Shown piece by piece: positions 36,501 to 47,200 of a DNA stretch of 64,000 nucleotides (position 1 is its first letter; each line of letters starts with the position of its first letter). The stretch lies in contig BSQZ01000030.1 of NCBI GenBank assembly GCA_033239005.1, positions 954,001-1,018,000 of the forward strand. Reading direction: 5' to 3'. Origin of the DNA: Lamellibrachia satsuma (taxonomy: Eukaryota > Annelida > Polychaeta > Sabellida > Siboglinidae). The notes below the pieces were generated by a model, which was given only the letters and a program-made list of their open reading frames with translations, was not told where the DNA came from and did no database searches. Made by a program: the position numbers and the translations under genes.

Positions 36501-39500
36501 CCCCTGCACGACACTGTGGCTAGTAAGTCATCTGTAATTGCTCGTTAAAGAACTTGTTTCTGAGAGGTGGATGTTGGTCAGAGTATAATGTGCATAATAT
36601 TGCCATTCCATACCAATTTCACTATTCTTAGTTTTGAAAATGTAACATCTGTTATTATTATGAGTTATGTACCAGACACATTTTTACATGTAAATGAGTC
36701 ATTATTCAGGTCTCAAAAAATGTCTGTCCTGAACATGATGATATCTGCAGGTTTATTGAGAGTGCATAATAGTAAAAAGTTGCTCAAATGTAAAAAAATA
36801 GTTACTTACATGCATGTATACATGCATGTATACATGCACACATTCATCAATTATAAATATGTAAAAGAACAGTAACATATGAATAGAATTATCTCAGGTA
36901 TATTAAATGCACATTTATGTTTGTTTTCTTGATGTTAACCCTTTGTTCTCAAACATGGTCCCTGATGCATTACAGTGTAGTAGCCCAACTGTTTGTCTGT
37001 CGTCATTCAACCTGCCTGTACCATTGCCACCTGGTTTGGACTAAATCACAAGTAAAATCATTGTTTTTTAATTTAAATCAATAATAAAATCTTATATATT
37101 TCCTTTCAAATATATTCTATTAAAACTATTGTTTGCAGAGAGGGTAGATTAGCACTGGTTAGCAAATGTTCAAGGCTTGATATCCATGACAAAAGTCATA
37201 TTACAAACTTGAACCAAACTATATTGGTGCAGGCTGTTTGACCTGGGTCACCAGATGATATTGGTGCAGGCTGTTTGACCTGAGTCACCAGATGATATTG
37301 GTGCAGGCTGTTTGACCTGAGTCACCAGATGATATTGGTGCAGGCTGTTTGACCTGAGTCACCAGATGATATTGGTGCAGGCTGTTTGACCTGAGTCACC
37401 AGATGATATTGGTGCAGGCTGTTTGACCTGAGTCACCAGATGATATTGGTGCAGGCTGTTTGACCTGAGTCACCAGATGATATTGGTGCAGGCTGCAATG
37501 CCAAATCAAAATAATCACATTGCAAGAAATTCAACTAATTCCAATCCACCTGTGAAAGTTTCATAGCCAGAAATGTAACTGTTCAAACATACAAAATATC
37601 ATAATGTTTTACTATAAACAGTTTAAAAAGAATGACCATACTCCACCTGTTAAACAGTTGGCACCACTTTTCAATTGTTCTAACTAGTCACCAAATGACA
37701 AAACAGTTACCTTATCATACAGAGAATTTTTTTGGTGTACACTTATAATAACAGATTCCTTCAGATTTTTCCATGTCCATTTTTTTTTTCAGGTGTACTT
37801 TACACTTTTCAGGTTGATCACAGTATGTTGAAACAGGAAAAATAAAATAAAAAAACAATGATTTCTTTATTTAGAGTGATTTAAATCATTTCAATAAAAC
37901 GTTGAGTAAGTAAATTTCAACAGTCGTAATTGCAGGAAATCGTTACAAATGATTTCAATCAAACAACTTATTGTCATTAAATTATGTGACAAATAAGATA
38001 TTACCCACACATTTATTATTTGCTTATATAGCAACTTCATATAGTCCAACATATTTCGTATAATATACTTCATAATTACTTAATTTTATTTAATTATCAT
38101 TGCATTTGTTTTACAGAAGACGTTCTGCTGGGACTATCAGTAGCCCTGAATGTCATACTGATTGTGGTGCTCGTGCTTGTCATACTAATACACAAAAACA
38201 GGTAAGTTGCCATGTCACCTGACTCCCATGTGGGAATATTTATTACTGTTACTCATACAATGAAGTCAAGCTGAGTTTGTACAATGTTTTGGTTTTTCCA
38301 TTTAGTAATATCGCTGTGTTCCTGTTTATTGTCTCACAAGCTTCAGGAGGCAGTGTCCAGCAGACAGATGAACCAAACTAACTGTGTACCACTAAGTCTA
38401 TTAAGACTGAACATGTAGACAGTGTCTCATGTGGTCTATTTTTAATTATGTTGGTGAAGTTTGATTACCTCTTCAAAATATATTTGTTGTGGTAGGTAAT
38501 CATGAGGCATTCCACCTCAGATCAACCAAGACATATTGCACTCATATTTTTGAATACATTTTTTTTATAAATTAATCCACATGTCAATCTAACCACATGT
38601 CAAACCATAGGGCTGTAGCTCGAACAGTTTCTAAGTTATGACCATTTCAAATTTAGTGGATCCTGTAACATCCCGTTGATTAGGATGTTGCATGTTGGTG
38701 TAACATCCTGTTTATTAGGATGTTTCATGTTGGCGTAACATCCCGTTTATTAGGATGTTGCATGTTGGCGTAACATCCCGTTTATTAGGATGTTGCATGT
38801 TGGCGTAACATCCCGTTTATTAGGATGTTGCATGTTGGCGTAACATCCCGTTTATTAGGATGTTGCATGTTGGCGTAACATCCCGTTTATTAGGATGTTG
38901 CATGTTGGCGTAACATCCCGTTTATTAGGATGTTGCATGTTGGCGTAACATCCCGTTTATTAGGATGTTGCATGTTGGCGTAACATCCCGTTTATTAGGA
39001 TGTTGCATGTTGGCGTAACATCCCGTTTATTAGGATGTTGCATGTTGGCGTAACATCCCGTTTATTAGGATGTTGCATGTTGGCATAACATCCCGTTTAT
39101 TAGGATGTTGCATGTTGGCGTAACATCTCGTTTATTAGGATGTTGCATGTTTGCGTAACATCCCATTTATTAGGATGTTGCATGTTGGCGTAACATCCCG
39201 TTTATTAGGATGTTGCATGTTGGTGTAACATCCCATTTATTAGGATGTTTCATGTTGGCATAACATCCCGTTTATTAGGATGTTGCCGTAACATCCCGTT
39301 TATTAGGATGTTGCATATTGGCATAACATCCCGTTTATTAGGATGTTGCATGTTGGTGTAACATCCTGTTTATTAGGATGTTGCATGTTGGCATAACATT
39401 TTTTCTTCTTTTTTTTTTCTAATCTTTCCCAATTTTTTTTAAATCATGTAGATTTCCAATTTATTTTATATGGAAGACAGGTACAATGCCTGTGTAATGC

Positions 39501-41941
39501 ACCATATTTGGATTCCCTATTCAAATGGCTTTATGTTGAAAAAATATTTAAAATACAGGAAAACTTGCCTTAGCGGACACCTACCCATAACGGACACCTG
39601 TCTATAACAGACACTTCTGAAAGTCCCGAATGACTTCCTGTTAGTTAGCACTGTCTGCTAACTGTCCATAGCGGCCACCTGGCCAATGTGGACAACGGAC
39701 AGGGTATTTGGACCCAACCATTCATACTCACCCTTGAGGACAGCTCAAAGTGCATTGACAATCCCGCGAGTCGGGCTAGCTGAGCCACCACTGATACATA
39801 CTAACTTCACAACGTATGTATTCTGTGTAATACCATCTGCATAATTTAGTCAATAAATAAAAGAAATTTGGTCCAAATAATTGATTGTAAGTTTATCTTC
39901 AGGCTACAACGAATGTCGTTAAAACCAACTACCATATTGTGTGTATAGCCACCTAGTCATTGGTTAATAATAATGTACATAATAATCTAGAACTGTGTAT
40001 TCAGAAGGTTTTTTGCATTTGACAACGTTTACATTACTTTATTACTAGAGGTGGAATAGGTAGTAAAATCAGCAGTTGTAATCTATTGCTTAGATAAAAA
40101 CACAAAATACATATATTTGAACTATTTTCTTATACATGAAGCCATTTTAATAGGGAATCCAAATATGGTGCATTACACATGCATTGTACCTGCCTTTCAT
40201 ATAAAAATAAATTGGAATTTTATCTCCATGGCCACATAGCAATTTTAGTATTTTTTTTAAATATATATTTTCACAATGTACCAACTTTGGAGATCAGTAT
40301 CTCATAAACTAAACTAGATAGAAACTTCAAACGTCTCACATACCTAAATAAGTAGGTGTGTTATTGATCCAAATAAGATTCATCTGTGTTCGTTGGCTCA
40401 ATTTTGCACATAAAAACACACAACGTCAATGGCAGATTGTGGGAGAATTGAAGTAGAACAAAAAATCTTCAACAGGATCCGGCAAATTTTAAATTGGTCA
40501 TAACAGCCCTATGGATTCCTCGTATTTGGTCTTCCTTTTATTTGGTCAAGTCCTACAACTAGTACAAGTGCCACATTGGGAAACAATGTATTTCATTAGA
40601 CACATATTTAGGACACACATATTGGGAAACAATGTATTTCATTAGACACATATTTAGGACACACATATTGGGAAACAATGTATTTCATTAGACACATATT
40701 TAGGACACACGTATTGGGAAACAATGTATTTCATTAGACACATATTTAGGATGCACATATTGGGAAACAATGTATTTCATTAGGACACATATTGGGAAAT
40801 AATGTATTTTATTAGGATACATATTGGGAAACAAAATAATTATTCAGGACATATATTGGGAATCAATGAATTTCATTAGGACACAATTTGGGAAACAATG
40901 TATTTCTTTAAGACACATATTGGGAAAAAGTGATTAGTAAACCCTCCCTTAGCAGCCACCTGTCCATAATGGATACCTGTCCATAATGGATACCTGTCCA
41001 TAATGGATACCTGTCTGTGATGGACACTTTTGAAAGTCCCTAATTACTTGCTATTAGTTTGCACTGTCCACTAACTGCCCATAGCGGCCACCTGGCCAAT
41101 GTGGACAGCGGACAGACAATTTGGGACCAACCATTCATAGTCACTATGCCCTTGCAGACAGGTCAAAGTTCATTGACAATCCCACGAGTCAATCTAGCTG
41201 AGCCACCGCTGATACCCACTAACTTTGCTAAGTATATATTCTGTGTCATGCCATCTGCATAATGTCGTCAAGAAAAAAACGTGATCCTAATAAGGTGAGC
41301 CTAAGTATCGCCATATTTCTGCTTTCAGAATGCCGTGCGTAAGAAACCAGAAAGACGAAAGCAAACGTGACAAGTATTACTACACACACAACACACCTGT
41401 CACCAAGGCAGTGGAGATTCCAACAACGTACGATGCCATAGAGGCATCGCAGCCTCAACAACAGCAAGACATTGATTATGAACCAGTTGAGGTTCCAAAG
41501 GACAAACATGTTTCAGTGGACAATAGTGTTGCCGGTGACAAATACCTAAGTTTAGTACATAAGCCGACAACCTATGAGAATGTCAGTATCACCTCAGAAG
41601 CAAATACTTCGGATCAGAAAGATAAACCAAAACCAAAGCCAAAACCAAAGCCAAGACCACAGTTAAAGAAAGAGCTGTCAACAGATTCCTACACAGAAAT
41701 GTACAGTTACACAGCAAAGGCTTCACCTGTAGTTAACCGTCATGGTGCCACAAGCAGCCTTGCACTAGATGCTACAGTGCCGCCACCTGCTGACGATCAT
41801 AGTGGTAACAATAACCCGGACAATAATTTGTACTACAACCAGGACGCCATCTTGAAGAGTAAATCTAAACAGGCCCATGATGATGATGATAATGAGGCAG
41901 TGTACTGCAATGAGTCAGCGTTTATTAACAGGCAACAATAA
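33564..41941 (+). CDS. Receptor E: lectin-less family member with Tyr-motif tail
   Basis: Four exons join in frame into a 326-aa protein: 33564-33618 (signal peptide MTSSSYVLFLLLLGLHCTG), 36295-36522 (Thr/Pro stalk TTTPTTTT, phase 1-1), 38117-38201 (membrane helix LLGLSVALNVILIVVLVLVILI then HKNR, phase 1-2) and 41329-41941 (tail, 204 codons). The tail has Tyr motifs TYDAI, IDYEPV (ITIM-like), KYLSL, TYENV, LYYNQ and VYCNE, plus a KPKPKPKP run. No lectin exon is visible in the 2.7-kb gap after the signal exon, where a CR1-like LINE has landed. The gene could make a mucin-like receptor without a lectin head, or a lectin exon was lost. Confidence 0.7.
33735..34852 (+). mobile_element. 5'-truncated CR1-like LINE reverse transcriptase
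   Basis: Encodes the reverse-transcriptase core: VDVVYLDFQKAFDKV, SGVPQGSVLGP, FLIYINDL and the catalytic LADDTKVF. Next come EKWQMLFNLGKCKC, the KDLGV segment, RPHLEYC and the C-terminal GDQIEVFKIVNGYEDID block. The frame is broken by a stop near 33942 and a change near 34360 and 34770. The endonuclease part is missing. The order and motifs fit the CR1/Rex1 group of non-LTR retrotransposons. It sits in intron 1 of receptor E. Confidence 0.85.
34853..36294. other. Receptor E intron 1, right of the LINE
   Basis: AT-rich, no lectin-type exon. A degraded element lies near 35470-35600. Nothing else recognised. Confidence 0.35.
37221..37496. repeat. 37-bp tandem repeat, 7.5 copies
   Basis: ATATTGGTGCAGGCTGTTTG recurs every 37 bp, nearly identical, in the intron of receptor E between stalk and membrane exons. 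Confidence 0.95.
38605..40513. mobile_element. Nested inverted-repeat element with 35-bp minisatellite
   Basis: Outer arms: CCATAGGGCTGT...GGATCCTGT (38605-38666) recurs inverted at 40471-40513. Inner arms of about 83 bp (39454-39536) recur inverted at 40135-40218, including GGATTCCCTATTCAAATGGC. Between the left arms lies the 35-bp minisatellite. Between the inner arms lies a block with AGCGGACACCT repeats (39560-39860) like the ends of pogo/Tigger-type elements. It is in the last intron of receptor E. Confidence 0.55.
38668..39395. repeat. 35-bp minisatellite, about 20 copies
   Basis: The unit contains TAACATCCCGTTTATTAGGA followed by TGTTGCATGTTGGCG. Each unit includes a small palindrome (AACATCC...GGATGTT), so each copy can form a hairpin. 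Confidence 0.95.
40570..40930. repeat. 46-bp repeat decaying into shorter units
   Basis: ATTGGGAAACAATGTATTTC followed by ATTAGACACATATTTAGGAC recurs about four times, then as shortened and mutated units. Confidence 0.9.
40930..41270. mobile_element. Second pogo-like end block
   Basis: Shares with 39560-39860 the series TTAGCAGCCACCTGTCCATAA, CCACTAACTGCCCATAGCGG, CCAATGTGGACAGCGGACAG, GACAATCCCACGAGTC and GCTGAGCCACC. No transposase is present. Confidence 0.45.
41329..41941 (+). other. Receptor E cytoplasmic tail exon
   Basis: A 613-nt exon from phase 2 to a TAA stop at 41939. It is rich in YxN sites (YENV, YYNQ, YCNE), which in known receptors bind Grb2-type SH2 domains. It differs from the A and D tails in lacking the VIYAEI/VTYADI pair and the (V/I)EN(E/D)LY end. 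Confidence 0.7.
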
Positions 41942-42107
41942 GTGTTGATGGCATGAGATCACACCTGGACATACAGCATCTACAAATTTGTTTTACTATA
42001 CTGTTTATTTTTATTAGATGTAGGAGTTACATCATAGACAAACCTTGAACATATTCTTATGCAACTCATGTACTCTGTAAATGTTTTATGTTCACAGAGA
42101 GATAACT

Positions 42108-42400
42108 GAATGACCTGTGGGGTGTGGTGGTTGTATGGTAGAGCTTCAGGCTTTCAGTCGAGGGGACTGGGGTTCGAAACCATCTGCTGCCATTTCAAAA
42201 CTTGGGCAATTTTGTTCACCTTACTTTGCCCATGTCTTTTGGAAGAGACACTAAACGACGTTGGTCCCTTCTATCTGGTGTCTATGCCAGGGGAAGTAAA
42301 AGATCCCACACAGGGAAATGGAAAAAAACCTGTTGTGTACTCAGTGCGCCTCATAGAGCTGATGATCTCGATCTCTAAACTCACTATACTACCTCCCAGT
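42108..42400 (+). mobile_element. tRNA-derived SINE
   Basis: The head has a tRNA-like B box GGTTCGAAACC at 42171-42181 after a degenerate A box. It is followed by a core with TCTTTTGGAAGAGACACTAAA, GCCAGGGGAAGTAAAAGATC and CAGGGAAATGG. The core is shared with the element at 57 kb, although the heads differ. It resembles conserved central domains of widespread invertebrate SINEs, but I cannot assign the family. Confidence 0.65.
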
Positions 42401-43339
42401 TTAGCTATGATCAGCTGTAAATTGAGTATCTCATCAAGAATGGAATGACAAGGAAAAGAGAAACGTCTGCGTGCATGTGTGTGTGTGTGTTTGTGTGCAA
42501 ACACTGCGCATGCTCTATTTTGTGCACTGTCATCAGTTCTGACACAGTGCCATCACAATGCCCACACGGTGCATCCATTTCGGTTCTTATAATATAATAA
42601 GCCTTGCTGTTATACACAGACCAATTAAGTCAGATTAGTTGCCATTGCAGAAGTACTATATTTTATGAGATTATAGGTACTGGGGGTAATCGATGCTTTG
42701 TGGCGTATTGCTGATGCATAATAATTTGTGCAAATATGTAGTCATCAAGTCAATGAGTTTTTCAACTGAGATTTTGTAAATAGTATTGCAACATGCAATT
42801 AACATTAGCACTAGACAAAAGCATAATATAGTCAAGATTGTACGCAATGGTTTCAATAAATTATTGTTATATTTGTGAATGAAATAGAAACCAATGTTTT
42901 TATATTATTGCTGAAATAAAACATCTAATTATTTTTAATGCATTACTTTATTGAACATATTCACTGGCAATGAACACTGAGTTACTGGGTACTGTTTTCC
43001 TCTGGAGTCAAGCCAATCTAAGTATTGCACTTCATATTTTTACTTGTATGCACAAAGCTCCAAGACAAAACAAGGTTTTTCTTGAAGTATATACCTGAGT
43101 ACTACAGAACTATATCTTCATGACAAGGACATTGTCACAAACAATGAGCTATTAGTTAATGTCACAATCACAACCAATTAAAAACAAAATTATCAAACTA
43201 AATTTATCTGGCGAATAGATAGATAGATAGATGATAGATTATATTGAATCATGATTTTTGTCTAACCACAGCTGTTGATTCACTTACCCAACATTTTGTT
43301 GGCTTGAATCATGAATCAAGACGAGAGGGATACCGACTT

Positions 43340-43500
43340 ACCGCATATGGGATGGCCTGCTTGCCAAGACATATGGGACGGCCTGCTTGCCAAGACATAT
43401 GGGACGGCCTGCTTGCCAAGACATATGGGACGGCCTGCTTGCCAAGACATATGGGATGGCCTGCTTGCCGAGACATATGGGATGGCCTGCTTGCCAAGAC
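43340..43500. repeat. 26-bp minisatellite, six copies
   Basis: Unit GGGACGGCCTGCTTGCCAAG plus ACATAT. The flank at 43500-43590 resembles 49510-49620 (GGTGAGCAG...AGAAGAACTA), a dispersed repeat. Confidence 0.95.
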
Positions 43501-44274
43501 AACTGGTGAGCAGCAGAAGAACTAGTTGTCCTAGAATTCCTGATGAATGCTGCAGTTGAAACGTTGAGTAAGTAAATCAATAGTTATGGTTAGAAGAAAA
43601 TTGTGATTCATAAATTTATCTGTGTATGATAATCATGATTTAATGTTGACAAGTAAAAGTAACACACGTAACTGGACTGGGAACAATAAAAATGCAAAAT
43701 TGACCATTGAAGAACATTCCACTTGCTTATATCAAGAACAAACAGCTGACAAAATGGCAATGTCCAGCGAGTGATTCATAACCTGACTGAACTAGGTCAA
43801 CTGAAAGAGGTCAGTGTTGTTGATTCGTAGCCTTACCTTAGGTCATCTGAAAGAGATTGCAGGTCAACTGAAAAGGTCACATGTCAACTGAAACAGGTTA
43901 TGCCACTCTTACCACTCATGACATTATGTAGTTCTAGCCAGCACTTCTTTCAGTGCCAGCGAGCCGATACAGCCAATGACCTATTTTACAATGAAATGCC
44001 ACACTATTAAATATACGGAATTCAATTGTCTCCCCTTTCCAGAATAGTCTGCTTAGTGAAATGTGCTTACTAAACACATAAAAATCCAAGTTTAGAATAA
44101 TGTGTTGTTTTAAAAAAGGCCTGGCACTTCTCGTGTGTCAGCGTATTTTTGGCTGGCCCTGAAACGGTTAAGAAGAACCCTGTAAAAACGAACATAACAA
44201 GTTACAACAACTCAACAATGGTACTGAGCTGAGATTCTGTACCTAGGGGTTTGGGGTCATAAAAAATCACCCAC

Positions 44275-47200
44275 CTGTTGGGAGATCGTCCATGGGATGA
44301 GATCCCCTGATGCCCTCTTTCCTCTTGACAGGCTGTCCAGGATTGTCTGGCGGGATATCTCCCCCTCAAGGCAGACCTGGGTGAATAACAGTTAGTTTAA
44401 TACACCACCCAGGAGGTGTACTGGACAGTATGTGGGATAGACAGTAGTGTCAGAAACCATCACTTACATTACAGTTAGTTAACAGAATGAGATAACTATT
44501 TGATGCCAGGAATGCACAATAGGAAACATAGCAGCATATAAGTTGTGAGTATTGAATATTTCAGATTTACCAAATTCAAAAATTTCTGGGCATATCAAAG
44601 AGGACTGTGTGTTTGACTTTGTGCACAGACCAACTGATGTTCTATTGTTGTGAGGTAGTTAGTAGAATTACGGAAAGTGCTTGTAGTTCCAACAATTATT
44701 AACTTTAACAAGATAATTAATAAAATATTTATTCGAACATTAAAAATGGCAATTGTACAATATTTAAAATACAGTAATTTCAGTAATGACATCATTAAAA
44801 TCATCATAGCTAAAAAATATTGCACGTTTTAAGACCATTTCTAATTTCTATCATATCAGATAGAACACTTACGTCAGATAACCTTTCATCGGACATACCC
44901 GCCTGCCACACGCCACATGCATGTTGTATTCATAACATATATGACAGTAGACTACTGTCATATAGTTATGAATGGTCAAATTGTGGTGGTAACTACTGTC
45001 AGTAGTTACCACCACAATTTGACCATGGATTTTGAATTGATAATTTAGCAACACTGCTTATCACTGGCGACTTGTGGTTTAGAGCCTCATGGATAAACTT
45101 TATGAACCTTTGCTTTAGGTTGACCAATAGTGGCAAACTATGAGACAACAATGAGACAACATTGCCATGTGTAAGAGGTGCCAGTCCCTGTTTGAGTGCT
45201 TTGCGTACATATATTGCCAACACTTTTACTCTGGAGATCCCCTAGTGGAGCTCCGTAGTAAGAGCAGCAGTATTGTTTGAATAACTTGCACTATACAGCA
45301 GTCTTTATATGACCAAAATCACCCATGAACATGTTATACCCTCTCCAGAATTCCTTATTAATAGTGGATACTGGCCCAGATGTACAGCATCCTGAACACT
45401 CTGCAACTCAGTGCCATCAAAAACAACTGTTCTGTTGTCGGGTTTACAACTCCGACCTCTAAACACAAGATACATACTATTCGCACTATTAAACTTTACA
45501 CAGTAATTGTCTGCATATTGTTTGCATATCTTGATTAATACCTTGAGTCCAGACCTTGTAGGCGTTAGCAGGGTCAGGTCATCTACATATCCTATGCCAC
45601 CCATATAGTGGTTGCCCATGTGACATCCCACACCACTCTTCTCTAACTTTTCAAATAATCCATCCATATACACAGAGAAAAGAATAGGAGAGAGGATTGA
45701 TCCCTGCTTGACTCCATTACAGGCGGTAAACTGGGACGAGATACTTCAGCACCATCTCACTTGAAGTTTTTGCTTAGTATACATATACAGTAGCAATCTT
45801 ATCACCAGAGGTGACACCTGACTCTTTAGAAGTACTCTAAACAGCTTACAATAGTTGACTCTGTCGAAAGCTTTGATGGCATCTAACATGAGTGCACACA
45901 CGTTACTACCATTAGCGTTGTACAATGACTGATTGTCTCCATCATAACATATGTGCAATGAGTATTGGACATATTTTGTTTAAATCCAAATTGCAAATGC
46001 AATGTTGCAAGCTCATATTGTTCCTTAGATAGTATAACATCAAACAATTTGGCATCAATGTTACTAAGAGTAAAAGCTCTGATGTAGATGCTAACTGTGT
46101 CTTATCCTTTGATATAACGACAACAGTTCCCACTGACACAGAGTCAGGGCTATACCCATGTACCAACATACTATTAAAGACTAATGTTAACAGCACAGGG
46201 TATTCTCAGACCATGTATGACATGATCAGAATTTAGACCCTCTTCACCATCTGACTTACCCAGCTTCAGTCGCTGGACACCTTCGATAACGTCATCAACT
46301 GATATATTATATACAACATGTCCCTTAATTTCCGCACCTATACTATTCATTTTGTCAACATCGTATGAAACACTGTTGTAGAGGTGATTATATTTATAAG
46401 AAAAAAGTTGAGCTATTTCATCATCGCCCACCACACCATCAACGCTAGAAGGCAGGAATTTATTTCTGCCCTTTATAAAATACCATAGGTCACGGGTTCT
46501 ATTCTCAAAAATGGCCTCAGCCATCTTAGTGGTACAAATTCTATCACCTTCTCTCATAATGTGTCTAACAGCCCTGTGATACCGAGCCCTTGTGACACAC
46601 CTCATTTCTGTAATATCACCCTGACGTGGCTTTCCCATTGACCGCCACTGCTGATGCCAGAAGAAAGCTTCCTGCTTTAAATGTTCAACCTCTTTCGACC
46701 ATCCAGGAACCTTCCTTCTACCACCAGCTGAATCTGAATTTAGCTTGGGACCGGTGGCAGGTATACATTCAGATGCTTGTATGCACATACTTAATATCTC
46801 ATTATATAATCTAGATAATCTAGATAATTCATTAACATCTTTTTTATACATAGCATTCTCTCACTGCAATGCCCCTTTGTCATATAGTAATGTGGAAAGT
46901 TTATCTTCAAGGTCACTCCTGTATTGATCAATTCGTTCAGTATTGGTTTAATGCCAGGCTAGCCTGTGACAACAGTTCCTTTCAAGTCTGTGATCTACAT
47001 TTAAATCTAACCTGATTTTAGGTGGTATATGATCAGAAAACAACAAGTTGTCTATAGTAGAACATTCCAGCACCCCTGTCCCATTGTAGCCGTGACCATA
47101 AAATGATAAATTCTAGAGCTAAAACCATTTAGACTTACAAACGTATATGCCAATTCCACTTCTGATGCATCTAAGCATACAGTAAGATTAAAATCCAACA

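Larger units (their letters stand above)
41942..44274. other. Convergent gap between receptor E and NAT10
   Basis: Contains the SINE (42108-42400), a GT microsatellite near 42475-42500 and the 26-bp minisatellite. I searched the minus strand for the next NAT10 exon (acetyl-CoA-binding RVxVHPxYQGxGYG) and did not find it. Confidence 0.4.

Noticed and set aside
38668..39395. CRISPR-like appearance of regular 35-bp repeats with small palindromes
   Set aside because: Units are contiguous, with no unique spacers, and the genome is eukaryotic. This is a minisatellite.
42110..42448. 112-codon plus-strand frame
   Set aside because: It is the translation of a tRNA-derived SINE.
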